A stretch of 64,000 nucleotides of DNA from positions 310,001-374,000 of the forward strand of contig JAPFFF010000037.1 in the NCBI GenBank assembly GCA_039105265.1, read 5' to 3'. The notes beneath the pieces were generated by a model, which was not told the DNA's origin, ran no database searches, and was given only the letters and a program-made list of their open reading frames with translations. Numbering within the stretch: the first letter of the stretch is position 1; each line of letters begins with the position of its first letter. Shown here one piece after another: positions 31,347 to 40,847 of the stretch. The DNA comes from Tritrichomonas musculus. Lineage: Eukaryota > Parabasalia > Tritrichomonadida > Tritrichomonadidae. A program made the translations under genes and the position numbers.

Positions 31347-33122
31347 TTAATGAATTACTTCTGCTCCAGCTGAAAAGAAGAAGGAGCAGGAAAATTGAAA
31401 CAAATGGAGATAATTTCCATTAACTGATATTTTTTTAGCATTTGGAAAAGAAACAATGAATAAATTTTTACAAATAAATTTTTCAATACTCAAACCATCA
31501 CCAAGGAACTCAATTGCATGAAGGCCATTGCAAGATAAGAAGAGGAAATTTCCAATATGAGTAACGCTAGACGGAATAGATATATATTCAATTGAAGAAT
31601 AGGCAAATGCTTCTTCTTCAATTGTGCGAAGATTAGATTGCTCGGAAAAGTTGATCGTTCGAAGATTTTTACACCACATGAATGAGTTTCGACCAATCTT
31701 TGTGATTCCTTTTGGTATGTCGATGTTCTCTAACGATGAGCATGAAAATGAATATTCTCCAATGATTTCGATCTTTGGCTGTTCTGAAAACTTGATCGTC
31801 TCAAGTTGACTGCAATAACTGAATGAGAAAGGACTGATATATTTGATTGATGAAGGAATTATTGCTTCTTTAATATCCCTATTGGCAAATATTAAAATGT
31901 CGTAAACCTCTGAATTTATATTTGATTTTCCAACGATCATTTTCTTATCAAAAAGTTTGAAATTTTTATTTTTTGGGGAAATAGAAATATTTGTTAATTC
32001 AGACGTCCAACGACACCAACCGTCTTCCAACCTTTCAACTTTTTGAGGAATTGAGATGTTTTTGATCGGCGAATAAGAAAAAGCTCCCTCACAAATTGAG
32101 AGCAATTCAGAGTCCTCAGAAAATACAATAGTTTCTAAACAGCTTGAATAACTGAATGAGAATGAGCCTATACTCTTAACGTACGATGGAATAACCGCCC
32201 TTTCCACATCACGGCAGGCAAAAACAACGACGTCGAATCTGTCGCTCTCAGGGTCCGACTTTCCGATGATCATTTCATTACCAAAAAACAGAAAATTCTT
32301 GTTTTCTGAGGAAAGTGAGACGTTAGATAACCGTGACATTTCATAGCACCAACCGTTCTCGAGCACTTTTACACTCGATGGAATTGTGAGACTCCTGATC
32401 GATGTGTGAGAAAAAGTGCCTTTTTCAATTGCGAGAAGATTAGATAGCTCTGAAAAGTTGATCGTTCGAAGATTTTTACACCACATGAATGAGTTTGAAC
32501 CAATCTTTGTGATTCCTTTTGGTATGTCGATGTTCTCTAGAGATGAATGTGAAAATGAATGTTCTCCAATTATTTCAATTTTCGGTTGTTCTGAAAACTT
32601 GATCGTCTCAAGTTGACTGCAATAACTGAATGAGAAAGGACTGATATATTTGATTGATGAAGGAATTAGTGCGTCTTTAATATCACGATTGGCAAATATT
32701 AAAATGTCGTAAACCTCTGAATTTATATCTGTTTTCCCAACGATCATTTTCTTATCAAAAAGTTTGAAATATTTGTTTTTAGGCGAGATTAGAATGTTTC
32801 TTAATCCAGGAGTGTTTTTACACCAGCCTTCCTTGAGTTCTGTTAAATTTGGAGGAATTGAGAGACTTTCAATTGATGAATCTGCAAATGCTCCTGAGTC
32901 AATTGATTGAATTTCTGAATCATCTGGAAATTCAATTGACTTTATATTTATATTGTTTTTAAAAGAATTTTTATTGATTGATTTAATTTTGAATTCATTA
33001 AATTCATAATTGATGGAACGCGGTATAAATACAATTCCTCTAGCTTTTGGGGAATTAATAATTTTTGCACTAAAATCTTTTGTATCTAGTTCGAATGTTA
33101 ATCCATTCTCATGTATTATCAT
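31347..33122 (-). CDS. BspA-like leucine-rich repeat protein (LRR_5)
   Basis: 591 residues made almost wholly of LRR_5/BspA-type repeats, with the core ...L.T I.FSE.S.L..I...AF..S.I..I.IPSSV..IG. This family is hugely expanded in trichomonads, where members are surface or secreted proteins proposed to bind host tissue or bacteria. This copy shows no signal peptide and no C-terminal membrane anchor (it ends FSAGAEVIH), so surface location is not supported by the sequence. Two ~270-residue blocks (about 120-330 and 390-560) are near-identical in places, down to the DNA (31640-31990 against 32450-32800), which points to a recent internal duplication. The ATG is the complement of 33120-33122. The divergent BTB-like gene starts 95 bp away. 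Confidence 0.85.
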   Translation of the reverse strand: MIIHENGLTFELDTKDFSAKIINSPKARGIVFIPRSINYEFNEFKIKSINKNSFKNNINIKSIEFPDDSEIQSIDSGAFADSSIESLSIPPNLTELKEGWCKNTPGLRNILISPKNKYFKLFDKKMIVGKTDINSEVYDILIFANRDIKDALIPSSIKYISPFSFSYCSQLETIKFSEQPKIEIIGEHSFSHSSLENIDIPKGITKIGSNSFMWCKNLRTINFSELSNLLAIEKGTFSHTSIRSLTIPSSVKVLENGWCYEMSRLSNVSLSSENKNFLFFGNEMIIGKSDPESDRFDVVVFACRDVERAVIPSYVKSIGSFSFSYSSCLETIVFSEDSELLSICEGAFSYSPIKNISIPQKVERLEDGWCRWTSELTNISISPKNKNFKLFDKKMIVGKSNINSEVYDILIFANRDIKEAIIPSSIKYISPFSFSYCSQLETIKFSEQPKIEIIGEYSFSCSSLENIDIPKGITKIGRNSFMWCKNLRTINFSEQSNLRTIEEEAFAYSSIEYISIPSSVTHIGNFLFLSCNGLHAIEFLGDGLSIEKFICKNLFIVSFPNAKKISVNGNYLHLFQFSCSFFFSAGAEVIH

Positions 33123-33217
33123 AATTATGCGAAAATTGTTCAGACCAAATAAGAAAACAATTCAAGTAAAAATTTTTACATTCTCAATAATAAGATCGTT
33201 TAGGCCAATTTATCAAG

Positions 33218-34027
33218 ATGCAAATAAAAGCTGAAGTTTTTTCAGCTGATGAGTTTTTTAATAAACTTGGAGAATGCGATTTTGAAATTCAATACAACGA
33301 ACATCAAACATGCAGATGTCATTTTCATATTATTGCTGCCGCGTCAACTACAATTCGCGAATTATCTAAAAATGGGAGTCATCCTTCTAAAATAGCATTA
33401 CATTCACCAAACCAATTAAATTATCTTACCGAAGTAATTCGTTTTTTTTATGGTAACAAATTAAAAATCAATTCTAATAATGTCGCCGAATTCGTCCAAA
33501 TAGGCCATATGCTAAAATCACAAATGCTTCTTGCTGAAGCAGTTCCTGTATACATATTTTTTCAGAGAAAAGAAAACATACAAAACGAATTAAATTATTT
33601 TAATACTACAAATAAGATTAAATTATCATCAATTCAATTTTTAGCATTCTTTTTTCAATGGTTAATATCAGATAAAACATTTATTTCCCAGATTAACGAA
33701 TCGATTTTATGCCAAATTATATCACATCCCCAGTTTAAAATCGAATCCGAAGATTATCTTATTGAAAGATTAATAGAAGCAAAAGTATCATCTATAGTCT
33801 TTCGATATGTTAGATACGATCTTGTTACAGCAAAAGGATACAAAAAAATTTTTAAATATTTCAATTCTAATGATGATATCATTAATGAAATTTTAAAACG
33901 TCAATTTTGTTTTTCTGAAAAAAGTGACCCAACTAATAATCCTCGATTCGTATCACCAGACTCATTAAGAGATTTAATTTATGAATACACGTCACCTCAG
34001 TTTGTAAAATCAATTCCACCTGATTGA
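33218..34027 (+). CDS. BTB/POZ-like protein with BACK-like helices
   Basis: 269 residues. The N-terminal half shows BTB features: CRCHFHIIAAASTTIRELSKNG, then IALHSPNQLNYLTEVIRFFYGNKLKINSNNVAEFVQIGHMLKSQMLLAEA, matching the F..h..vL...S.....l ... FIYTGKL.I...NV.EL...A..L pattern. The second half is helical and BACK-like. BTB proteins dimerise and often serve as CUL3 ubiquitin-ligase adaptors; no kelch or other partner domain follows here. The match is moderate because trichomonad BTBs are diverged. It is the divergent neighbour of the LRR gene. Confidence 0.6.
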   Translation: MQIKAEVFSADEFFNKLGECDFEIQYNEHQTCRCHFHIIAAASTTIRELSKNGSHPSKIALHSPNQLNYLTEVIRFFYGNKLKINSNNVAEFVQIGHMLKSQMLLAEAVPVYIFFQRKENIQNELNYFNTTNKIKLSSIQFLAFFFQWLISDKTFISQINESILCQIISHPQFKIESEDYLIERLIEAKVSSIVFRYVRYDLVTAKGYKKIFKYFNSNDDIINEILKRQFCFSEKSDPTNNPRFVSPDSLRDLIYEYTSPQFVKSIPPD

Positions 34028-34054
34028 AGTGAATATTATTTATTTTTTTCTACA

Positions 34055-34096
34055 TACTACAAATAAAAAAATATTTTTTTTTTTTTATTTGTAGTA
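34055..34096. terminator. 16-bp hairpin just past the BTB-like gene
   Basis: Arms 34055-34070 (TACTACAAATAAAAAA) and 34081-34096 are exact complements with a 10-nt loop, beginning 28 bp after the stop. A role in 3' end formation is only inferred from position. Confidence 0.4.
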
Positions 34097-34361
34097 CAAA
34101 GATATTACCATGTGTATATTTATATCCCCTTCAAATTAATAAGAATTCCTAAATTCATTATTAATATTGAATTTGGAATTAAATTATATATTAGTATATT
34201 ATTACAATATTTAACATGTATGTTATTATTTATATATATAATAAATGTTTTGTATATTTCATTATTAAATAATTAGATAATTTCAGTTTCTTTTTTTACC
34301 AAAACTTTTTGACAATAATTAGAATAAAAAGTAAATGGAAACAAACTTTTTAAGAGTAAAA

Positions 34362-34723
34362 AACGGTACTGCGATCGGATGTAAAGTGTCAAAAAATTGA
34401 GAGCCAAATTAAATAACCTGGAAATGCCTAAAAAATTATATAACAGTTAATTTTATATAATATAAAATCAAATTCTTTAATGAAATTTGGAAGTAAATTT
34501 TCAATTTTATAGACATACCATATGAAAAAAATTTTTTTGAATGGATAAAATGAGTTTTTCATTCAAATTTAATGAACATAAATCTCCAAATCAAATTAGA
34601 AAATCCTTCCAATATTTTGATAAGTTATTATATATAATGTGTTCTATTTATATATTTGGTTTGTTTCGATTATTACAGTTTTTTAAATACTTTTGACACT
34701 TTACATCCGATCGCAGTACCGTT
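34362..34723. mobile_element. MITE with 33-bp perfect TIRs and 8-bp target duplication
   Basis: Terminal inverted repeats 34362-34394 and 34691-34723 match perfectly over 33 bp (left end starts AACGGTACTGCGATCGGATG). The element is flanked on both sides by the direct repeat GAGTAAAA (34354-34361 and 34724-34731), an 8-bp target-site duplication. The 296-bp interior is AT-rich and non-coding. An 8-bp duplication suits hAT- or Merlin-type mobilisation (9 bp would be usual for MULEs), but no matching transposase is in the window. The perfect repeats suggest a recent insertion. Confidence 0.9.
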
Positions 34724-34919
34724 GAGTAAAATAGAGATCAAACATTTTCAATTAATAATTAGTCATTTGTTAAAAAAATTTGTCAAAATAAAATAAAACA
34801 TACAAAATACAAAATTTAAATTTTTCTTCATTTTAAACAATTATGTGATTATTATTACATAAAATAAAAAAACAAAATATCAAACAATAATAATATGAAT
34901 AAATAATAATAAAAAAAGA

Positions 34920-37217
34920 TCAAATAGCCATTACAGGGACAGACTGAATTTGCTCATTCTGATCCAAAAAAGAATTCTGTGGAACAGGTTCCACGACCAA
35001 ATTATTTAAAGGAATAAAATTAGGTGTTTGTTGGACGTCATTTGACTTTTTTTTCTTATCAGGAAACTCCAACTCCCTTTTTCTATTCAAAAAGTCGATC
35101 AAAGAAGCGTTGAGTGAATTTCTCTGATTAATCAAGTTCGATATCATATTCTGGAAAGACGGCTTCTTTTTAGGAAGTGACTTATCTGCATTTGGGGCAT
35201 TATTTACATTTTTAGGAAATTGACCTTGAGAGGTCAAAAGCATATTTCTGACCAATTCCTCGTGCAAGTCGAACTGAGCTGACAATCTCATTGAAGTGTT
35301 TGCTAGAATTTCTCTGAGGTTTGGCTCACACATGAGCACCTGAATTGAGCTCTCTCTAAAGTTTGTTACGAATAGCTTGATCTTTTTGTTGCAATTTATT
35401 GAGAAACCGATTCCTTCGCGAAACCTCTCTTTAAACGTCTTTTCGACGATAGCATTCTGGTCACTGTTGTAGTAGATGTTTATCATACAAACGGTTTTCG
35501 CTGACTCAGCAGTCAAATGTAAATAAGGGGTAGAAAAGTGACACCTTATTTTATAACCGCTGGCCGATAGAACGGACCCCAGAAAAAAATCGAAATACTT
35601 TTTATCGTAGTAATAGTAGATCGACTTGTCTTGCACTGAGTTTCGTATAACAAAGCAGAGCTCAGGCGAAGTTTCGACAAGGAAGCTAGGAATGACTGAC
35701 ACTTTTTGTTGGATGTAAGAAATCATCATGTCACTCAAATACTCATAAATGTAAGTATTCGGTATTTTCCAGTGGAAACAGTTGGTTGTGAATTTCCCTT
35801 GTTGATACTGGATCAAGTTTTCCTTCGTGTTATTCATGTAAGTGAAAAGGCCAAAAAAACGAAGGAAGACAAAACGATCACGTGTCGTTTCATCAACGTC
35901 AGTAGGAAACTTCAAAATCTTCAAAATGACATCGTTAAACAACAAACTAGAAGTAGATCTAAAAATTGTGAAATAATTCAAAAAATCGGCGACCAAAGTA
36001 TCTTCACTCCAAGGCAGAGCTTTTTCAATCCAATAATTTTTGAATTGAAAATTTTCAATACATTCAATCACACAAATTGGATTCAATACTGAATATTCAG
36101 ATAAAGGAGAGAAGTAGTAACCGCCATACAAATATTCCATTTCATTTAAAATGTCAGACTTTGTTTGATAATAATAATTGGAATAACGAGAGATTTCTTT
36201 TCTCGCTTTCAGCTTGTCTAGGAAATCATCAAGAATTTCAAGGTTGCTGATGTCTTTTATAGTGAAGCCCAAAATGGTCGATATGTCTGGATTGGAGCTT
36301 ATATCAATGAACGGTATCGATGTTGGAAAAACACAAGTTGCTAAAAGAAACTGATATCTTTTGCTATGCTTTAACATTGTTTGATAAAAAGTGACAACGA
36401 TACGATTGGAATAATCTTCAGTCATCCTCATGATGTAATCGGCATCATCAATCAATATAACATACTCTTCATTCAATTTTTCAATACGACTCAAAAAGTG
36501 GTCTAAAACAAGGTCGCTTGAAATGCTTCTATTTCGAGAATTCTTCAATTTGCCCTTCTTCGATTGGATGAATTCGTTCAGTTGCGTCCGCTCTAGAAGG
36601 TGATTCATCTCTGCTACTCGAATAATGAGGCGAATGAGTGCTTCGTGAACTTCATCGTCATCGTACGTTAATAATAAAACCGTCGAAAAATCAAAGCGTA
36701 AAACATTGAGGCGACCGTTATCATTCCACGTCCATTGATCAAGAATATCTTTAACATCGTTCGTAAATGATCTGTCGTTGTTCGTTTCATAGCCAACTTG
36801 TTTGTTGACAAATTGAACGGCTCCGTTTGATTCATTTTTTGTATAATGAGATTCCCTCTGAAAAAGTGATTTGTCTCTCAAAAATAGACTTTCTAAAATG
36901 CTGATTAAAAAGGTTTTGCCAAACCCTGGTGGTCGGGAAATAACTGATTCATGATATCGAAGTGCTATGTTGGCAGCTTCAGTAATTCGCGGAATGATAA
37001 TTCCGGAATTCTGAACACTTTCCCGAAATGTGGAATAGGGAATGAAATGTTGATATGGGGGACGTGGGGAAGGTGGAATCGGTTGGGGATTAGTTGGTAT
37101 GGTCAAATTCTGAACATTACTATTTGGATTATTGTCTGTGGGTTGGGAGTTGGGAAGAGGGGCTGAAGGGGGTGACGAAAAGCCGGGTTCGTTGCTTTGG
37201 GGAGATGGTTGAAGCAT
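34920..37217 (-). CDS. AAA-ATPase-like protein with degenerate PD-(D/E)XK-type C-terminus
   Basis: 765 residues. A Pro-rich N-terminus (1-60) is followed by STFRESVQNSGIIIPRI and a P-loop ISRPPGFGKTFLISILESLFL (about 93-113; Lys101, Thr102). A Walker-B-like YVILIDDADYIMR lies at about 252-264. The block YGGYYFSPLSEYSVLNPICVIECI is the hallmark of the AAA-ATPase-like family (AAA-ATPase_like plus PDDEXK_9, common in Bacteroides and in trichomonads). The C-terminal nuclease-like region (YFDFFLGSVLSASGYKIRC ... KTVCMINIYYN) keeps the fold pattern, but the expected acidic and ExK catalytic residues are not visible, so nuclease activity is doubtful. The last ~150 residues are low-complexity. Function is unknown. 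Gain from bacteria has been suggested for this family in general; here it is inference. Confidence 0.65.
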   Translation of the reverse strand: MLQPSPQSNEPGFSSPPSAPLPNSQPTDNNPNSNVQNLTIPTNPQPIPPSPRPPYQHFIPYSTFRESVQNSGIIIPRITEAANIALRYHESVISRPPGFGKTFLISILESLFLRDKSLFQRESHYTKNESNGAVQFVNKQVGYETNNDRSFTNDVKDILDQWTWNDNGRLNVLRFDFSTVLLLTYDDDEVHEALIRLIIRVAEMNHLLERTQLNEFIQSKKGKLKNSRNRSISSDLVLDHFLSRIEKLNEEYVILIDDADYIMRMTEDYSNRIVVTFYQTMLKHSKRYQFLLATCVFPTSIPFIDISSNPDISTILGFTIKDISNLEILDDFLDKLKARKEISRYSNYYYQTKSDILNEMEYLYGGYYFSPLSEYSVLNPICVIECIENFQFKNYWIEKALPWSEDTLVADFLNYFTIFRSTSSLLFNDVILKILKFPTDVDETTRDRFVFLRFFGLFTYMNNTKENLIQYQQGKFTTNCFHWKIPNTYIYEYLSDMMISYIQQKVSVIPSFLVETSPELCFVIRNSVQDKSIYYYYDKKYFDFFLGSVLSASGYKIRCHFSTPYLHLTAESAKTVCMINIYYNSDQNAIVEKTFKERFREGIGFSINCNKKIKLFVTNFRESSIQVLMCEPNLREILANTSMRLSAQFDLHEELVRNMLLTSQGQFPKNVNNAPNADKSLPKKKPSFQNMISNLINQRNSLNASLIDFLNRKRELEFPDKKKKSNDVQQTPNFIPLNNLVVEPVPQNSFLDQNEQIQSVPVMAI

Positions 37218-38570
37218 TTCCTTCTAAGATGAACCACAACTTTATTAGAAAATTTTTTCTGTCCATTGAATTTACTTTTGTGGCCATAAATGTTCTTATA
37301 TAAAAAAAATTATTTTAATTTTATTTTTACTTTTTTAATAAAAATTTGATTATTTATACATATATATTATATTTATTTTACTTATAATATATAAAAAATA
37401 TCATGTATTATGCTTATATAAATTTTATTTAAAGATACTCGTATAATATTTTTTTAAATGATCATATGAAAAAAAATTGAATGATAAGCGGTTTAATAGT
37501 GAATATTTGACATAAACTCCTTTTCTATTGGCCATTTATAATTTTTAAAAATTTAAAATTAGATTTAATGACCATATAAATGCATATTTTTGTGGATAAA
37601 AAAACATTTTTGTAAATTGAATAGAAGCAGATATTTTCATTGAAAAAAAATTTATGCTCTTTTTTTTTTTGATTGATGAAAGTCTTTAATTTCATCTACC
37701 ATAAAAATCAAAGCTGATGCTTTGCAATTAATCGTGCTTTGGTCAAGCATGATTCTCTTTGATGTAACATTTTTAATATGCGTGGTTTTCAGGATATCTC
37801 AAAATCTTAATATTAGGCAACTAGGCTTGCTTTTGAATTTTGCTAGCAATTTTCCTTCAATATATTGATTAATGATGGTAATTCAATTTTTTTTTTCTAT
37901 ATCACCAAAAGATTTTTGACCAGCATTATTTATCTATTTTATCTCCAGAGTTTTGACATTTGAAGAGCATATTTTCTTTCTTTTTAAAATCAAAAATATT
38001 TCAATAAGATTTTTTATCATCATTCATCAACTTTCTTTTTGAATATAATTTATTTAATCATATTTATATCAAAATAATAAAGATGACTTTCAAATTAGAA
38101 AAAATAATTAATCATTGAATGTTTAATCAAATCTTTTTTTTGATGATACACAAATTTTGATAGCTTAATTATTTCATGTGAAGTAAGTTCTTTGAGACCA
38201 CATATTTTTTTAAGCCAATAAAAATTTTATTGTATCTGAAAAGATTCCAAGTTTTGAAAAAATGCTTTGTTTGAATGATTTCCAAACTCATTTTCATCAA
38301 ATGACTCGCAATAATAAAGAATGACTCTATCATACTCTCGCATTCCAAATACTTGATATTCAACATTAAATGAATTTAACCGTCATTCATTCAATTTTTC
38401 TGAAACATATTGAATTTTTGATTCATATTTGAAATATTTTTTTGTTTGAAAAATATGAAGTGTTGTTGAACTTTAGTTAATCAATGATGAATTTTAAAGA
38501 ACTGCAACTTTAAAGCTAGCTGATCATTGAATTTAAAATCATCATTAATGCTTGAAGCCCTCCAAGTCTA

Positions 38571-38606
<36 letters not shown>

Positions 38607-38871
38607 TTGTTTCTCTGAAGATCAAAAGCATCATTGAAATTTGCTCTTCTCAGCATCATCTAATCATATTAAAAAAAAAATACTTGAAATCAAAGTTTGA
38701 ATAAATGAATGATTGTTATTTTTGTTATTCTTTTTTCTAAAAAAAAATCGATCAACTCAATTTTCAATCAATAATTTAAAGTATTGTATTTAGCTTTTTG
38801 GTTTGGATTTGTATTAAATCCATTTTCATCTCATCCACTAATAAATGAATTCATGGAACTGCTGAATTATC

Positions 38872-38903
<32 letters not shown>

Positions 38904-39111
38904 TGTAAAGTATTGAAAAATATCAACTTTTTGTATAACTTGCATGATATTCAAATAAAGGTGTTTACAAAATTATTCAATATTTTTCGTTGAAAATAAC
39001 GAAAATCTCACAATTTTCTATACTGAAAACTCATCTTGAAAACGCTGTAATATTGAAAGATGAACAAAACATTTTTTTAAAAAAGAAAACTCTTTATTCA
39101 AACAAATATCA
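37218..39111. other. Long AT-rich gene-free region
   Basis: About 1.9 kb. It contains a T-run then A-run near 38572-38606 and a 29-base poly(A) near 38872-38899. The ORFs at 38169-38366 and 38784-38993 are low-complexity. No RNA gene is recognised. Confidence 0.5.
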
Positions 39112-40506
39112 TTATTCATCGCAATTTTTCAAGTATTCGTTTAAGAAATAGCAAAAATAGTCGATTTTATCTGCCGTTTCCGGGATCTCGTCAGATCTCA
39201 GCTGCGCAATCATTTCGTAAATTCCATTATCCATCAAATACTGCAGTATCAAGGGCCTGTTGTTTGGGAAGTCGTCCATTAAATAGCCGAAAATAGCGAA
39301 AACTCTTTCAACGATATTATTGTCTCCGATATAGAGAGAGTCGAGCAGCAAGTCCAGGACTTCGAATGTAATAACTTCATCGTAGATTGTTTTTGAATTC
39401 AAAATCATGTCAGTAATGAAATAAGCAAGTTCAGTTTTTGAATTCACAGAAAAAGTTGGATACAAATTTACCAATTTTTCATAATTTTTATTTTCGATCC
39501 ACATTTTTATGCTTTCTATATTGATTCCAAATGACAAAATCCAAAGAGTGTAAACAATAATGCATTCATCATTTATATTGGAAAACAAAATTTGGAAAAA
39601 GTCTAATTTGTCATATTTGGTAATTTGTTTGGATATTGTGTTTCCTATAAGAAGGAGAACTTCTCGTACTACATTGATATCTTTTGATCCAACTAATTCA
39701 GTTAAATAACCTGTAAAGTTTTCTGTGAAATTCTCTGTGGGGATTGTATTATGTTTTATCATATTAATAAGAATAAAGCAAATTTGAATAATAGATCCGT
39801 TATCTGTTAAGAAATTTTTGATGTAAGCAAGTTCATTAAAAATGATATTGGCATCTGAAGGATTATGTTGTAATGAACAAAAAGAATTGAAACAGACAAG
39901 CAAACTTGGGCCATATTGATTAATAAATAATTTGATAAATGGTGAAATATCTTTTATAATAAACTGAATTGGGAAAAGTTCTAGAGCTTTTGCTCGAATA
40001 GATTCATCATCATAACTCAAACTAATAATTTTTAAAAATGGATTAAAATCAAATTCCTTAATTTGATCTTGGCTTAAAAGATTTAAATTGTGCAAGCATT
40101 TGTTTACTAAATCAAGCAAATAATGATATTTCAAAAGTTGCTTGAATTGTAATTGGGCCAATTTAATATTGCTATAAATGAATGATAATATTTTTGATGC
40201 ATTTAAAATATTTTGTACTGTAATTTGTTCATTCATTTCGGTCATCAAATTCTGAAAACACGAGAGAATAATGTTTGAAACAATATCTGAATTAATATAT
40301 TTTAACTCTTCATCATTTCCTTCGCTAATTATTGAAAAAGATTTCTGTGAAAACTGGTTCAATGCTGAAACAAGAGCAGATAATTGTTCATAATATTTTT
40401 TTTCATTGGCTAAATCAGAAACGGCTAATTCATTAACTCTATCAGAAGACTTAACTGTGCCTGCATTATCTTCAAGTTCATCTGATAGTTTATAAATGTA
40501 ACTCAT
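39112..40506 (-). CDS. ARM-like helical repeat protein
   Basis: 464 residues when started at the ATG complement of 40504-40506 (MSYIYKLSDELEDNAG); the frame opens earlier only with a TTG. It is all-helical with repeating Leu/Ile/Phe helices of the ARM/HEAT style (for example SKDINVVREVLLLIGNTISKQ; FEVLDLLLDSLYIGDNNIVERVFAIFGYLMDD). The last helices read like the C-terminal ARM repeats of importin-alpha-type proteins, but no NLS-binding Trp/Asn ladder is evident. The style matches the gene at 20590-21864. A short PTENFTENFTGYL duplication lies in the middle. A scaffold or transport role is inference. Confidence 0.6.
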   Translation of the reverse strand: MSYIYKLSDELEDNAGTVKSSDRVNELAVSDLANEKKYYEQLSALVSALNQFSQKSFSIISEGNDEELKYINSDIVSNIILSCFQNLMTEMNEQITVQNILNASKILSFIYSNIKLAQLQFKQLLKYHYLLDLVNKCLHNLNLLSQDQIKEFDFNPFLKIISLSYDDESIRAKALELFPIQFIIKDISPFIKLFINQYGPSLLVCFNSFCSLQHNPSDANIIFNELAYIKNFLTDNGSIIQICFILINMIKHNTIPTENFTENFTGYLTELVGSKDINVVREVLLLIGNTISKQITKYDKLDFFQILFSNINDECIIVYTLWILSFGINIESIKMWIENKNYEKLVNLYPTFSVNSKTELAYFITDMILNSKTIYDEVITFEVLDLLLDSLYIGDNNIVERVFAIFGYLMDDFPNNRPLILQYLMDNGIYEMIAQLRSDEIPETADKIDYFCYFLNEYLKNCDE

Positions 40507-40847
40507 GAAAAACTTCGATTTTAATAAACGACGAAATATTGAAAAGTTCAAAGAAGATTTTGGAATTGGACGATCATTTTATAAAGAAAAGTCAACATAT
40601 AATTCAAATTTTTCAATATGATACAAAGTTTGAATTTCAAACATTCAAAATCCAAATGAAGTTGAATAAAAAAAAACTTGTAAAATTTAAAAAATACTTT
40701 TACATTTACTTAAATACCTCAATAATATATATTCAACTAATCATTAAAAAAGAAAAATAAAGATCATAATTTTTAATATTAAGTCAAATAAATTATTAAA
40801 AATTTGATAATAGTTGTTAAAATAACTTTATACAAGTATCATTATTA
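40507..40847. other. Intergenic, no feature seen
   Basis: 340 bp between two minus-strand genes. The plus-strand ORF at 40539-40760 is Lys/Ile-rich low complexity. Nothing else is seen. Confidence 0.5.

Noticed and set aside
38566-38905. Long T and A homopolymers
   Set aside because: Typical of this genome's intergenic DNA; no retroposed gene copy or target duplication beside them.
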